DNA of 64,000 nucleotides from Variovorax sp. PBL-H6 (GCF_901827155.1 NZ_LR594660.1:372001-436000), one strand, 5' to 3'. Shown: positions 1 to 8,497, counted from the first letter of the stretch. The notes: a model not told the origin generated them from the sequence alone. Numbers and translations are program-made.

Positions 1-113
1 GCACCGCGGGTGACCCCGAGGAGTTCGAACGCGCCGTTGCCAGCAAAACCGCCTACCTCGAGTCGCAAGGACTCGACCGGACGGACTTTATCAATTGCGG
101 CCGTCAAGGCTAA
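1..113 (+). CDS. C-terminal end of a hypothetical protein (partial)
   Basis: An open frame enters from the left edge (first full codon at base 3) and stops with TAA at 111-113. It gives 36 residues beginning TAGDPEEFERAV and ending DFINCGRQG. The next gene starts 11 bases later behind an AAAGGA ribosome site, so the two are probably co-transcribed. Too little is left to name a family. Confidence 0.6.
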   Translation, partial: TAGDPEEFERAVASKTAYLESQGLDRTDFINCGRQG

Positions 114-124
114 AGGAATCAACG

Positions 125-352
125 ATGCCCCAAGGAAATCACCTTTTTTACATCCGCGACAACAACCCCGACGGCGAGAACCTGGACCTGCTGGTCGTCG
201 CCCCGGACAAGGCGCAGGCCGTGGCGTTCTGGACGCAGCACTTCGAGCTGCCCGAGGGTTCTGCCCCCGAGTGGGTCGGTGCCGTACCGGGCGTCGCGCC
301 CACAACCGCCGAGCCGGGCGCCATCGACTGGGAAGCCATCCGGATGGACTGA
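125..352 (+). CDS. Small acidic hypothetical protein
   Basis: 75 residues starting MPQGNHLFYIRDNN. ATG at 125 is chosen because AAAGGA lies about 8 bases upstream; an earlier in-frame start at 95 would overlap the preceding gene and has no ribosome site. The protein is acidic, with no signal peptide, membrane segment or cysteine pairs. It sits just after a partial gene and before a strong terminator, so it is the last gene of a transcript. No family recognised. Confidence 0.7.
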   Translation: MPQGNHLFYIRDNNPDGENLDLLVVAPDKAQAVAFWTQHFELPEGSAPEWVGAVPGVAPTTAEPGAIDWEAIRMD

Positions 353-390
353 CGGTCTGCCGTCATAGCCTCGGGCCTTCATTCCTCCAG

Positions 391-420
391 CCCCTTCTGT
401 GCGCGCACCGAAGGGGTTTT
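391..420 (+). terminator. Rho-independent terminator
   Basis: CCCCTTC and GAAGGGG arms around a GC-rich loop, followed by TTTT. It ends the transcript of the gene at 125-352. Confidence 0.85.
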
Positions 421-440
421 CTATAGCCGGGACGCATCGC

Positions 441-461
441 CTATACGAAATAGGACAAACC
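441..461 (+). promoter_or_regulatory. CTATACG leader element
   Basis: CTATACGAAATAGGAC lies 36 bases before the ATG at 477. It is one of the recurrent CTAYACG-N(4-6)-AGGA elements of this window, probably a -10-like box plus the start of the transcript. Confidence 0.5.
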
Positions 462-476
462 CACCTTGCAAGGACA

Positions 477-1154
477 ATGAGCTCTCGAATCTTCAATCCC
501 GCGGCCGTTTTCGGTCACAGTTTCGCCCTCGTCAAGGTCGGAGGCACCACCGTCAATGGTAAGGATGCGCATCTGTACGCAACCACGGCCCAAAAAATCT
601 CTGGAGTGCTGAGTGGCTCGTTCACTTGCCGTGATGACGACCTGCTGAATGCAGTCAAGGCGCTCCCCTGCGCAAACCTGATGGTGCAAGCCACCGTCGG
701 CGACTACCTCTACTTCGAGAAGATGCCGTATGCACAACTTCTTGACGTCCTGGTCGCGATGGCTGCCTTCGGCGTTGTCGGCAAGGACTTGCTCGCAGAA
801 CAGGTTCAGGTTCACGCTCAAGGCGGCCACCCTGGGTACCAGCAGGCGACCACCGAATTCGAGGGCCGCGCTTTGACTTTCCTCGACGGCTTGCGCTCGG
901 GCAGGCTCATCCCGTGCCTCGGCGCGAGCCTCACCAAGCCAGCCAAGGTGGTCAACGGCCCGACGCGCGGCGTGCTTCTTACTGGTGACAAGCGCCAGCT
1001 GCACGTCTACCCGGACCCCTTCGACGCCCGCTACGCGACCATCATGCAGCTGGGCACAGCCTGGCAATACAGCGAGCTCGCGGGCGTGCGCAATGCCGCC
1101 TTCGAGTATTTCGAGCCCCTGGGCCTGCGCCCGTGGCTGAGGTCTCCGACCTGA
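477..1154 (+). CDS. Hypothetical protein, 225 aa
   Basis: Starts MSSRIFNPAAVFGHSF. ATG at 477 is preferred over an upstream in-frame start at 399, because AAGGA is 5 bases before it and the CTATACG leader would lie inside a longer gene. The protein looks soluble and mixed alpha/beta, with no signal peptide. A terminator follows directly, so it is a single-gene unit. No family recognised. Confidence 0.75.
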   Translation: MSSRIFNPAAVFGHSFALVKVGGTTVNGKDAHLYATTAQKISGVLSGSFTCRDDDLLNAVKALPCANLMVQATVGDYLYFEKMPYAQLLDVLVAMAAFGVVGKDLLAEQVQVHAQGGHPGYQQATTEFEGRALTFLDGLRSGRLIPCLGASLTKPAKVVNGPTRGVLLTGDKRQLHVYPDPFDARYATIMQLGTAWQYSELAGVRNAAFEYFEPLGLRPWLRSPT

Positions 1155-1162
1155 TTTCCTGA

Positions 1163-1200
1163 AACCCGCCTGCAGCGCACGCTGTCGGCGGGTTCCTTTT
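1163..1200 (+). terminator. Rho-independent terminator
   Basis: AACCCGCC and GGCGGGTT arms followed by CCTTTT, 9 bases after the stop of the gene ending at 1154. Confidence 0.8.
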
Positions 1201-1292
1201 AGGTGATGCGGGCGGATAAACGTGGTTGCTTCACAGAGGCATGTCTGGGGTCCGCCCGGCAAAAACCACCCGTCAACCTCACAGGAAATGCC

Positions 1293-1631
1293 ATGGCAAT
1301 CGTCAAGAAGCTCAAGTTCACCAAGCCGCAACTGAAGAAGTTCGCGCGGCTGTTCCGCAACGCCCGCATCCGCGCGCGAGTGACCCAACTGCAGGTCGCA
1401 CAGGCCGCATTCGATTACAAAATTTCACATTGTAAAATCAGCCGCGTGGAGCGTGCAGCGATGCCCAACGTGGATGCGCATTGCCTCGAACGCATGGCCA
1501 ATGTGCTGAGTGTGCCGCGCGCCGAGCTGATTGCCATCGACCCGCAGTTCCGCAAGCGCGCCAACGTGGTACGCGCCGCGACGCGCCAGGGTTTCTGGGA
1601 TGTGCCGGCGAAGCTACTCCACCCGGTATGA
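1293..1631 (+). CDS. XRE-like helix-turn-helix protein
   Basis: 112 residues. After a basic N-terminus (KKLKFTKPQLKKF), residues about 22-75 fit an XRE/Cro helix-turn-helix: RARVTQLQVAQAAF, then a KISRVERAAMPN recognition segment, then LERMANVLSV. This suggests a DNA-binding repressor or activator. ATG at 1293 follows AGGAAA; an earlier start at 1203 lacks a ribosome site. It is followed by a perfect terminator. Its targets are unknown; the recurrent leader elements of the window are one possibility but nothing shows it. Confidence 0.75.
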   Translation: MAIVKKLKFTKPQLKKFARLFRNARIRARVTQLQVAQAAFDYKISHCKISRVERAAMPNVDAHCLERMANVLSVPRAELIAIDPQFRKRANVVRAATRQGFWDVPAKLLHPV

Positions 1632-1687
1632 CCGTCACGCCGCCTGATGGCGGCCATCGGCCGAAAGGGCAGAATCAATTTCGCCCG

Positions 1688-1727
1688 AATCGCCGCTCCG
1701 TACCTTTCGGAGCGGCGATTTGTTTTA
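1688..1727 (+). terminator. Rho-independent terminator
   Basis: Perfect stem (AATCGCCGCTCCG with its complement) and a TACCTT loop, followed by TGTTTT. It serves the HTH gene ending at 1631. Confidence 0.9.
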
Positions 1728-1750
1728 CAAAGCCGTGAGCCATCGCTGCG

Positions 1751-2470
1751 CTATTGGCTAGCACCCAGCTTGGTGCCATCGGCAAAAACTACCTGCTCCG
1801 GTACGAAGCGGGTCGTGAATTTCCCCTCCTCCAGGTTCCAGACCGCCTTGTGTTCATCGAGGAACTGGTTGTAGTCGCGGCTGCCCTCCCATACGAGCGC
1901 CTGGCTGGGCGCAATGTTCTCGGCCACAGCGAAGGCGACGGAGCCAACACGCTTGCCGAAGATGTCAACAAACTCGAGCACGCCCTTCACGCCTCTGATT
2001 GGCTTGTCGCCGCCATTGCGAATGCCAATCTTGAAGACTTGCTCCTGGCTGTATCGGCGCTGCTCGTAGTTTGGTGCGAGCTCTTTCTTTTCGAGAAGCG
2101 TCACCGTGACAATCCTGTTGAGCGCAGCCGCAGCCTCTTCCTGTTCCTTGCGCAGCTTCTCCTTGAGCGCCTGCTCCTCAGCCGCCTTTACCGCCTGCTG
2201 AGCCGCAAAAGCCTTTTGCTGGTCGATGGCCTGGCCGACCGTGGTGCCGAGGGGCATCGTCTTGCCGCCGAATGCCTCGCCCATCTTGGCGCGCACCAGA
2301 TAGGCCGCTAGGGCCGCGCGGTCATCGTCTGAAAGCTTCTGAATCTTTGGCAGCAGGTCCTTCTCCCAGGTCGCGGAATCCGCTGGGATGATGGCGTCCT
2401 TCGGCTGTGAACAGGCGGCAAGGAATGCCACCAGGGCGAGCGGAAGCAGGAAACGTGTTCTCAGGTGCAT
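1751..2470 (-). CDS. Lipoprotein with coiled-coil middle
   Basis: 239 residues. The N-terminus MHLRTRFLLPLALVAFLAAC is a lipoprotein signal with lipobox LAAC, so the mature protein begins at Cys20 and is probably membrane-anchored in the periplasm. Residues about 80-115 are Ala/Glu/Lys-rich and should form a coiled coil. The C-terminal half looks beta-rich (VFKIGIRNGGDKPIRG, then VVFADGTKL). The plan resembles the lipoprotein at 55788-56660: lipobox, helical middle, beta C-terminus with a VTVT-type strand. The two may be distant paralogs. Function unknown. Confidence 0.8.
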   Translation of the reverse strand: MHLRTRFLLPLALVAFLAACSQPKDAIIPADSATWEKDLLPKIQKLSDDDRAALAAYLVRAKMGEAFGGKTMPLGTTVGQAIDQQKAFAAQQAVKAAEEQALKEKLRKEQEEAAAALNRIVTVTLLEKKELAPNYEQRRYSQEQVFKIGIRNGGDKPIRGVKGVLEFVDIFGKRVGSVAFAVAENIAPSQALVWEGSRDYNQFLDEHKAVWNLEEGKFTTRFVPEQVVFADGTKLGASQ

Positions 2471-2564
2471 GGGACGCCGCCAGGGGGATTAGGGTCTTTG
2501 AGCTTAGGGGCGGGGCCTCGCTTTTGTCTGTGGCCAATTTCTCGGTTGCTCGCAATTCGTGCAC

Positions 2565-3200
2565 TCACGGCTTCAAGAGATTCTTCAACGCCTCGAGCGT
2601 GCGCCCGCTGTCGGGAGCCATTGCCAGGGTTGAAAGCGCTTGCGCGATTGCCGGGCGGTCCCCATCGTTCACCTCGTGCAGCGCGACGGCCAGGCTCTCC
2701 ACCAAGCCGGGCACGTCAAGGCCAGCAGGTCGCAATGCGGCGGCGGCATCGCCCGAAGATTGAGGGCCCTGTAGGGCAGGCGTGGCACCGACCGGGTCGC
2801 CCTCCAGCGCCAATCCCTCGGAAAGCTCTTTCAGGGCCTTCTCGATGGCCGGATGAAGGTGGCCAGGAAGTTCCGAGCGCCAAGCAAATCCCTCGGGCCA
2901 GGACTCGACCCAGTCGCGGAACCGCCTAGGGCCCTTCCGGTCAGGATGGGTTGGAGCGAACAGCTTGGCGCAGGGATGGTCGATGAGCTCGGGCCATATC
3001 AGGTGCCAATCGCTTTGCCGCAAGTCCCAGCGCATGACCGCACTCTCCGGCCAGTGCGGTTGAGTAGGGGCGTTATCCACCCAATAATGGACCTGGCGGC
3101 CTGGCCTCGCAGGGTCGTCGCGCCAGCGGCACTCGTACCGCTTCGCATGAGGGATTTCAGGGTGCTCCTCTACGGAGGGTCGGGCATTGGCGAGGGTCAT
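2565..3200 (-). CDS. Hypothetical protein, 211 aa
   Basis: Starts MTLANARPSVEEHPEIPHAK. The N-terminal half is rich in Trp, His and Arg (RWRDDPARPGRQVHYW, MRWDLRQSDWHLIWPELI). The C-terminal half is Ala/Leu-rich and helical (LVESLAVALHEVNDG). No transmembrane segment. It is divergent from the SRAP gene at 3291, with a 90-base gap holding both promoters. No family recognised. Confidence 0.65.
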   Translation of the reverse strand: MTLANARPSVEEHPEIPHAKRYECRWRDDPARPGRQVHYWVDNAPTQPHWPESAVMRWDLRQSDWHLIWPELIDHPCAKLFAPTHPDRKGPRRFRDWVESWPEGFAWRSELPGHLHPAIEKALKELSEGLALEGDPVGATPALQGPQSSGDAAAALRPAGLDVPGLVESLAVALHEVNDGDRPAIAQALSTLAMAPDSGRTLEALKNLLKP

Positions 3201-3290
3201 GCCTCATCATGCCATCGCGGCTATGCGTCCCGACTTCCGGGGAAAGCCCTCGGCGACCTTGCCCGTGCCGCAATGCGGTAACTTACCGAC

Positions 3291-4040
3291 ATGTGCAACC
3301 GCTACACGCCGGCCACAGGCCGCCACCCTGCTTTTGCGACCATGCTTGCCGTCTCCTCCGACCTGCTCGAGCCGGTCCGCGTGACCATCGGACCGCGAGG
3401 GCAAGGTCGATTCCTGCGCCCAGGCCCAGGTTCGGATGCTGTCGTCGAAGTGGAGGGGCAGTGGGGAATGATTCGCCCCGGCTCCGCTACCCGCTTCGAA
3501 CTGGCAGAGGACGGTCGCCCCAAAATGACCAACAACGCCCGCAGCGAGACCATGGCGCGGCTCCCAACCTTCCGAGATGCATGGAAAAACGGGCAGCGCT
3601 GCCTCATCCCTGTTTGGGGGTACGACGAGCCAAACTGGGAGTCGGGGCAGAACCAGTGGTGGCAGGTCAGCAACCCCAAGGAGACCGAGCCCCTGGCGCT
3701 TGCCGGCCTGTGGTCAGAGTGGACGGACCCCGAGTCGGGAGAACTTGTTCCCAACTTCACGATGCCAACCGTCAACGTCGACGGGCACCCCCTGCTGGCA
3801 CGCTTCCACCGACCTGACCCTAGGCGTCCCCTGGACAAGCAGGACAAGCGCGCGGTGGTCGCCCTGCCGAAGAGCGCGTGGAAGACCTGGCTGTTTGGCA
3901 CCAACGAGGAGGCCTTGGCTGTGCTGCAGGTGCAGCCGGCCGAAGCCCTGGCAGCGAGGGCGCTCCCGGCGCCGCCTCGGAAAACAACTTCTAGACAGAA
4001 GCAAGACACGCCGCCGGCCGATACGGGGTCGCTGTTCTGA
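3291..4040 (+). CDS. SOS response-associated peptidase (SRAP/HMCES/YedK family)
   Basis: 249 residues. It begins MCNRY, so the catalytic Cys2 is exposed once Met is removed. Further SRAP marks are the NNARSETM segment (about residues 82-89) and a conserved Trp/Gly-rich middle (CLIPVWGYDEPNWE, ALAGLWSEW). Family members trap abasic sites in single-stranded DNA as a covalent thiazolidine link through Cys2. A variable basic C-terminal tail (KTTSRQKQDT) is normal for the family. The usual active-site His segment is altered (HPLLARFHRPDP). It is a single gene, often found on mobile DNA. Confidence 0.9.
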   Translation: MCNRYTPATGRHPAFATMLAVSSDLLEPVRVTIGPRGQGRFLRPGPGSDAVVEVEGQWGMIRPGSATRFELAEDGRPKMTNNARSETMARLPTFRDAWKNGQRCLIPVWGYDEPNWESGQNQWWQVSNPKETEPLALAGLWSEWTDPESGELVPNFTMPTVNVDGHPLLARFHRPDPRRPLDKQDKRAVVALPKSAWKTWLFGTNEEALAVLQVQPAEALAARALPAPPRKTTSRQKQDTPPADTGSLF

Positions 4041-4057
4041 GGTACCCGGAGGATTGA

Positions 4058-4330
4058 CTAGGCGCTGCGTGGCCGGATTGGGCGGGACCCTTCGACGGCT
4101 CCGAGGTTGAGCTCGAGTTGCGGCGACCGCGTAGGAGGTGTCATTGAAATCCGACTCGAGCGTCTCCTACCGAGCAAAGCAGCTCGTTGCGGCTCGACCT
4201 TGAGCTCGAACTTGCCGGGGGCCTCCTCGACGAACAGCAGCTCATCCCCCTGGCGCAGATGGAGAGCGTCGCGAATCGCGGTCGGAATGGTCACGCGGCC
4301 GCGAGTCTGAACTGTAACTGTGTGCTGCAT
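4058..4330 (-). CDS. AbrB/SpoVT-type DNA-binding protein (antitoxin-like)
   Basis: 90 residues. MQHTVTVQTRGRVTIPTAIR then DALHLRQGDELLFVEE is a classic swapped-hairpin AbrB/MazE domain over residues 1-47. A longer basic/polar tail follows. ATG at 4330 is chosen for its GGAGG ribosome site 5-6 bases upstream; the start at 4399 lacks one. Such proteins are often antitoxins, but no PIN or other toxin gene is adjacent; the neighbours are SRAP and a hypothetical gene. It may be an orphan antitoxin or a stand-alone regulator. Confidence 0.85.
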   Translation of the reverse strand: MQHTVTVQTRGRVTIPTAIRDALHLRQGDELLFVEEAPGKFELKVEPQRAALLGRRRSSRISMTPPTRSPQLELNLGAVEGSRPIRPRSA

Positions 4331-4636
4331 TGGGCCTCCCCAGTCGCCGGAACAGATTGCCGTCACTGCACAGATGGGGTCAAACCTTTGTTTATCCACG
4401 ATTCGGCCTTGCCTGACGGGGTGGGGGTTACACCTTCAGATGCCGCGCCACCTGCCCACGTTCAGTGCTAGGACCGGCTGTTGGCGCGCTGAGGGCCGCT
4501 GTCGGCGATTGCGCGCTGCGCACGGGGAATTGGCACAGCAACTTTCCCGCAGCTGGGGCCTGTGTTGAGCGAGAAGGCTTCTTCATGCCTGGTTAGGGGT
4601 GCGAGACAGCCACGATTGCTGCCAGGGGCAAAGAAA
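4331..4636. other. Intergenic region without a gene
   Basis: About 300 bases between two leftward genes. It must contain the promoter of the AbrB-type gene. No convincing frame, repeat or RNA structure was seen apart from the terminator at its right edge. Confidence 0.5.
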
Positions 4637-4658
4637 AGAGCCCGCAGATGCGGGCTCT
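4637..4658 (-). terminator. Rho-independent terminator
   Basis: AGAGCCCGCA paired with TGCGGGCTCT and, on the minus strand, a TTTTCTTT tract. It ends the gene at 4664-5350. Confidence 0.85.
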
Positions 4659-4663
4659 CGAAA

Positions 4664-5350
4664 TCAGACGTCCAATCGAGCGACGATGGAGGAGACGACG
4701 CCGGCAAGGTCCATAACGTCGGACGAAGCGCGGCCGCGCAGCTCTTCAATATCCCGGGTCCAGACCTCGGAGCTGTAGTTGAGCGGAACCTGAGTGGCCA
4801 CGGTGTCTCCAAGCCGCGCGTCGACAACATTCAACAGCATTCCATGCCCGAACTTCAGACACCGACTCGGTGCTATGTTAGCGAGGTCCTCGGTCGGCTG
4901 TTCGTCGTCCTCGGCCTGGCGGAGCTCCAAGGTGACCTGGATGCGGTCCTCGACCGGACCAGGTCGCATGGGATTTTCGAGCACGGTGATTCCAACGCTG
5001 AAGTCATCAGAGTTGGTATCGGGTTGCGGCACCGAAATGCTGTATGAACTGTCACCTAGTGCGCGCTCGAGCATATCTCGGAGCTCCATCAAGGTGCTGC
5101 GGCACTGGGCCTCGACTTGCGCCCAGGCCCTCGTGTAGTCGCGAACGCGGGGAGTCTGGCGGCCGGCCGCCTTGCTGGTCGGCGCATTTTCTGTGCCCTT
5201 GAGACTGGCTGACATCGTCTGCCAGTCCTTGTGGCCCTCGACGATAGCGACCATGTCGAGCAGCTTGCGGTTGTCGAGCGTGACGCCTTCGTTCGTCAGA
5301 AACGAGGCGAGCTTGCGCGCCGCGTCCTTCGGTTGCGGTTTTCTAACCAT
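4664..5350 (-). CDS. Hypothetical protein with GSAL-like N-terminal helical domain
   Basis: 228 residues. Residues 1-50 (KDAARKLASFL, DNRKLLDMVAIVEGHKDWQT) resemble the short helical domain seen at the N-terminus of many plasmid and ICE proteins annotated as glyoxalase-superfamily; its partner is unknown. The rest is acidic and mixed alpha/beta (ISVPQPDTNSDDFSVGITVL, IQVTLELRQAEDDEQ). AAAGGA precedes ATG at 5350. A similar N-terminal motif occurs in the gene at 47374. Function unknown. Confidence 0.7.
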   Translation of the reverse strand: MVRKPQPKDAARKLASFLTNEGVTLDNRKLLDMVAIVEGHKDWQTMSASLKGTENAPTSKAAGRQTPRVRDYTRAWAQVEAQCRSTLMELRDMLERALGDSSYSISVPQPDTNSDDFSVGITVLENPMRPGPVEDRIQVTLELRQAEDDEQPTEDLANIAPSRCLKFGHGMLLNVVDARLGDTVATQVPLNYSSEVWTRDIEELRGRASSDVMDLAGVVSSIVARLDV

Positions 5351-5578
5351 GAGTTGTCCTTTTGTCTGCGCAAAGGCGCGCAGGATGTGGTGGGGTTGCT
5401 CTCGTTACCGACCGGCGCCTTCGCGAAAAGCAAAAGTGGGTCTGGACTGATGTCCTGCTAGCCGAGCTTGAGCCGTGCCCGTGAGGGTGAGAGCGGCAAG
5501 AGGGTCGGGGCCTCTAATTCAGTCTAGCACCGCGCCCTTGGCGCGCCCGCCTGGGCTGGCGCCCGGCGGGAACTCGCG

Positions 5579-6520
5579 CTAGTTCCGCGGCACGCGCTGG
5601 ACGCAGAGTGCCAAGCGCTCGTCCCCGCCCCATGCTTGGTAGGCAGCCTTGGCCTTCTCGACCGTGGCGGCCTCGTTCTTGTGGTCATAGGCCACAGACG
5701 CGTCCTTGAAGTACACCCACAGCACGTCCCGGGTGTCGACCTGGCCGGCGTAACGTTCGCTGCGCTTGATGTCGTCCTTCAGGGGGAGTCCTGCTGCGAG
5801 CCGCGCCAGCGCGACGCTGGCCTCGCCGATTCGTGGGCCGGCGTCCCCGACGACAAAGGGCACGGCAATGCGCCGGTTCACGTTGTAGGCCACACCGAAG
5901 CTGCCCATCTTCACGCCCTCGGCGATAACGGTCTTTGGCACGACACCTGCAGGAACGCGCAGCGGGTTCACATATCGAGACTGTTCGGTCTTGTCCGCGA
6001 TGGTTTCGTCCGCAAGCGCCGTCGGCGACACGTAGAAGCCTGAGCCGTCTTTCTGCTTGACCGGCACGACCGCGGACACGGCGTTCTTGCCGACCTTGAC
6101 TGAGCCGGTTCCGAGGATGCCGAACCAGTTGATGGCACCGACAGACGGGGACTTCCAGCCGGCAGCGCCGATGCGCTCGAAGTCCTGCATGAACCGCCCG
6201 GTGCAGGTTTGATTGTCCTCAGAGGCGTTGTACGACGTGCCGTCTGGGAGGTAGGGCCGCCCGGCATTGCAGAGGTGAATAAGCGCACCCGCAGCGGCGT
6301 TCTTTGGATGGTAGGCCCTCGCGTACCCGTCGATGTTGATGTTCATTTTGGCAAAGGCTGCGATGCCGCCATCCGTCAGCACCCAGGAGCGCGGGACGTT
6401 GCCCAGGTCTGTTCGCTGCGACCCCTCGCAATCGGCGCCGAAAGCGGGCGATAGCCCCAAGGTGAGCGCTAGCGCCACCGCGCCGGCCGAGTTCATGAAA
6501 ACGTCGTTCTCTGCCGTCAT
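5579..6520 (-). CDS. Secreted GH75-like (chitosanase-fold) protein
   Basis: 313 residues. ATG at 6520 has a GGAGGCGGAG ribosome site. The N-terminus carries a signal segment (AGAVALALTLGLSPAFG) before Ala-Asp-Cys. The middle fits glycoside hydrolase family 75: an AVPFVVGD-like strand preceded by YNVNRRIAVP, then GPRIGEASVALARLAAGLPL, matching the family's conserved GD...IGEAS segment. GH75 enzymes cleave chitosan, and bacterial relatives are poorly studied. Export is likely; the substrate is not provable here. It is followed at 6633 by another leftward secreted protein gene upstream, so the two may be one unit. Confidence 0.65.
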   Translation of the reverse strand: MTAENDVFMNSAGAVALALTLGLSPAFGADCEGSQRTDLGNVPRSWVLTDGGIAAFAKMNINIDGYARAYHPKNAAAGALIHLCNAGRPYLPDGTSYNASEDNQTCTGRFMQDFERIGAAGWKSPSVGAINWFGILGTGSVKVGKNAVSAVVPVKQKDGSGFYVSPTALADETIADKTEQSRYVNPLRVPAGVVPKTVIAEGVKMGSFGVAYNVNRRIAVPFVVGDAGPRIGEASVALARLAAGLPLKDDIKRSERYAGQVDTRDVLWVYFKDASVAYDHKNEAATVEKAKAAYQAWGGDERLALCVQRVPRN

Positions 6521-6632
6521 CTCCGCCTCCAGCCCTGTTAGAGGAGCGCATGCTACGACGACGGCGGCTGAAGTGGAATCCCAGGACGGCTGGCCCGGCA
6601 AACTTGGGCGGGCGTCACCGCGGCCGCCGGCG

Positions 6633-7472
6633 TCAGAACTTGGTCTTCTGTGCCGTCGCGACCTCGCAGCTGCCGGTGGCCAGAACGTTCCCCGGCTCCG
6701 TGCCGTGCATCGCCCGCAGCTCGAACTTGCCCGTCTTCCGGTTCACCACCACCCGGTAGGTAGAGGTCTGGGCACGAACGTCCTCCTCAGTCACCTGCGA
6801 GTTTCCTATCCAACGGTCATTCATCTGCACAACCCCCTCACGCTGTGAGAATCGCACGCCAACAGGGTAGTCTTCCCCGCTGCGCCGCTTGCCCTCGCAG
6901 TCAAGCTCGGTTAGTGCTGGGACGTCCGCGGTCCGCATCAAGCGCTTCGCAACCTGCTCTTCCTTCGCGGGCTCGCGGGCTACCTCGCAGCCGAAGGAGG
7001 CTTGAGCCTGATATGAGCTCGGGACCTTTCTGCCACCGAGACCTTTCGCAGCGAGGTCTGCCTGCGCTGCGCGCTCGTGGTCGGCAATCGATTCGTATGT
7101 CAGCTGCTGCGGCTTGAATTCCGTCTCCGACCCCTCGACCTGCATCCAGTCCCACTTGGGAGGTGCGTTGACGTCCGGTTCCTTGTTCATGCCTACAGCA
7201 ACCAGGCTCATGCGCCGAGGCTGGTTGCAGTCAAAAAAGGTTGTGTAGCTCTGCGTATTCAGGCCGCTTGCACCCCTGCCGGTGTCTTGTGATATCGATT
7301 GAACACCGACGTAGCGCCCCCCTTGGAGACCACCCTCAAGCACACGCGCGAAGACTATTCGTCCCTCAAGCTGCATGAGTGGTCGGAACTGGCCGCCGCC
7401 ACTCGACTGGGCCGACGCGCTGCCCGCCAGGGCAGCGAACCAGAGAGCAGTTGCCCGATATATTGTCCGCAT
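6633..7472 (-). CDS. Secreted hypothetical protein, 279 aa
   Basis: The signal peptide MRTIYRATALWFAALAGSASAQ ends in an ASAQ cleavage site. The mature part is beta-rich with paired cysteines (FFDCNQPRR, SFGCEVARE, ELDCEGKRR, GSCEVATAQ), suggesting disulfides in the periplasm. A ribosome site AAGGAG precedes ATG at 7472. It lies 113 bases upstream of the GH75-like gene in the same direction and may be co-transcribed. No named family. Confidence 0.75.
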   Translation of the reverse strand: MRTIYRATALWFAALAGSASAQSSGGGQFRPLMQLEGRIVFARVLEGGLQGGRYVGVQSISQDTGRGASGLNTQSYTTFFDCNQPRRMSLVAVGMNKEPDVNAPPKWDWMQVEGSETEFKPQQLTYESIADHERAAQADLAAKGLGGRKVPSSYQAQASFGCEVAREPAKEEQVAKRLMRTADVPALTELDCEGKRRSGEDYPVGVRFSQREGVVQMNDRWIGNSQVTEEDVRAQTSTYRVVVNRKTGKFELRAMHGTEPGNVLATGSCEVATAQKTKF

Positions 7473-7565
7473 TCCTCGATACTCCTTAAACGGTTTCCTT
7501 ACGCCATTTTAGCAGGCAGGCTCGGCTCGCTCGCCATCGCTGCGCGCATTCCTGTCGGACCCCGA

Positions 7566-7606
7566 CCTAAAACGAATAAGCAATTTTAGGCGCACTATGC
7601 TATACT
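7566..7606 (+). promoter_or_regulatory. Promoter with overlapping inverted repeat (operator candidate)
   Basis: A perfect 7-base inverted repeat, CCTAAAA at 7566-7572 and TTTTAGG at 7584-7590, sits just before an extended -10 box (TGC TATACT, hexamer 7601-7606). The repeat covers the -35 position, where a repressor would block the promoter of the gene at 7633. Confidence 0.55.
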
Positions 7607-7632
7607 CTATCTCGTCCATCGAGAACAACAGC

Positions 7633-8058
7633 ATGACCGCCATCCCCCTTCCCCGTCGCGAAGCTCTCGCAGATGACACACAAATCGAGTTCGTCGATGC
7701 CTACGTGGCGTTCGACGACGCCGAGGGCACGATGGAGCTCACCCCGGAGGGACGTGCCTACTACGGGCGCTGGTTCAAGCGCTTCGGGCTTCGCCTTGAC
7801 GACAGCGACGCCGAGGGCTTCGTGAAGACCGTCATGTTCATCAATCGCGAAAGCGGGCTCCTGCGCGCAGACCGCTTGCTGGCGCTTATCGCGAGCGGCG
7901 ACCTCTCCCCCGAGGAGAAGGCCGTTTGGAGCCACTACATCGAGGGAGACTTCGAGTCGTTCGCGACGGGCCTGGCGAAGATTGCCAACAAAATAGAGGC
8001 CGTTCCGAGCAACGTTGTCGAGTTGTTCAGCGCCCGCCGCGTCGCCTCCCAACCCTAG
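7633..8058 (+). CDS. Hypothetical acidic helical protein, 141 aa
   Basis: ATG at 7633 (MTAIPLPRREALADD) is chosen because an upstream in-frame ATG at 7597 lies inside the -10 box. The protein is acidic and helical (LTPEGRAYYGRWFKRFGLRL, LSPEEKAVWSHYIEGDFESF). The next gene begins 8 bases after its stop, so the two form an operon under the operator-bearing promoter at 7566-7606. Family not recognised. Confidence 0.75.
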   Translation: MTAIPLPRREALADDTQIEFVDAYVAFDDAEGTMELTPEGRAYYGRWFKRFGLRLDDSDAEGFVKTVMFINRESGLLRADRLLALIASGDLSPEEKAVWSHYIEGDFESFATGLAKIANKIEAVPSNVVELFSARRVASQP

Positions 8059-8066
8059 AACAGTTG

Positions 8067-8447
8067 ATGAACCAGCCGCCTGCTGACATGACGCCGGCCG
8101 AAATGGCACGCGCCACCCGGCACGCCAGGCAACGCGTGGACGACTTGCTTCGAGCGGCGCGGGACATCGAGCTCGATGCGCGGGAAGCCGAGCGACTTGC
8201 GCGGCAGGAGTGCCGGGCGTGCTTCTACCGAACTCGGCTTGCGGGGGCCGCCATGACGGTCCAAGCGTGCATGTGTTGCCAGATGGACCAGGTGTACGGC
8301 AGCCGCGCCACTTCGGTGCTCTGCATCCCCTGCGCCAAGGAAGGCGGCCTGTGCCGGCGTTGCGGGGGCGACGTCGCGATGGACACAGGGCGCGCCGATT
8401 GGCCCAGCCCGCGTACGGAGAAGGCTTCGGATGAGTCGGCCCAATAG
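8067..8447 (+). CDS. Cysteine-rich zinc-ribbon protein
   Basis: 126 residues. A helical N-terminus rich in Arg and Glu (ARATRHARQRVDDLLRAARD) is followed by CRACFY, CMCCQ, CIPCAKE and CRRCGGD, giving at least two zinc ribbons in residues 50-105. It resembles a small CRACFY...AAMT...CCGxxQ...GSTAT family common in Burkholderiales, whose role is unknown. It starts 8 bases after the previous stop and is followed by a terminator, so it closes a two-gene operon. A nucleic-acid or protein adaptor role is a guess. Confidence 0.75.
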   Translation: MNQPPADMTPAEMARATRHARQRVDDLLRAARDIELDAREAERLARQECRACFYRTRLAGAAMTVQACMCCQMDQVYGSRATSVLCIPCAKEGGLCRRCGGDVAMDTGRADWPSPRTEKASDESAQ

Positions 8448-8469
8448 GCTATCGGAGCGGAACACGAAA

Positions 8470-8497
8470 AAAGGCCCACCGCTTAGGGTGGGCCTTG
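8470..8497. terminator. Bidirectional rho-independent terminator
   Basis: AAGGCCCACC and GGTGGGCCTT arms with a GCTTAG loop, placed between convergent genes ending at 8447 and 8501. The A-run on the left gives the U-tract for the leftward gene. Confidence 0.8.

Noticed and set aside
4058..4330. A complete toxin-antitoxin pair
   Set aside because: The AbrB-type gene has no toxin-like neighbour.
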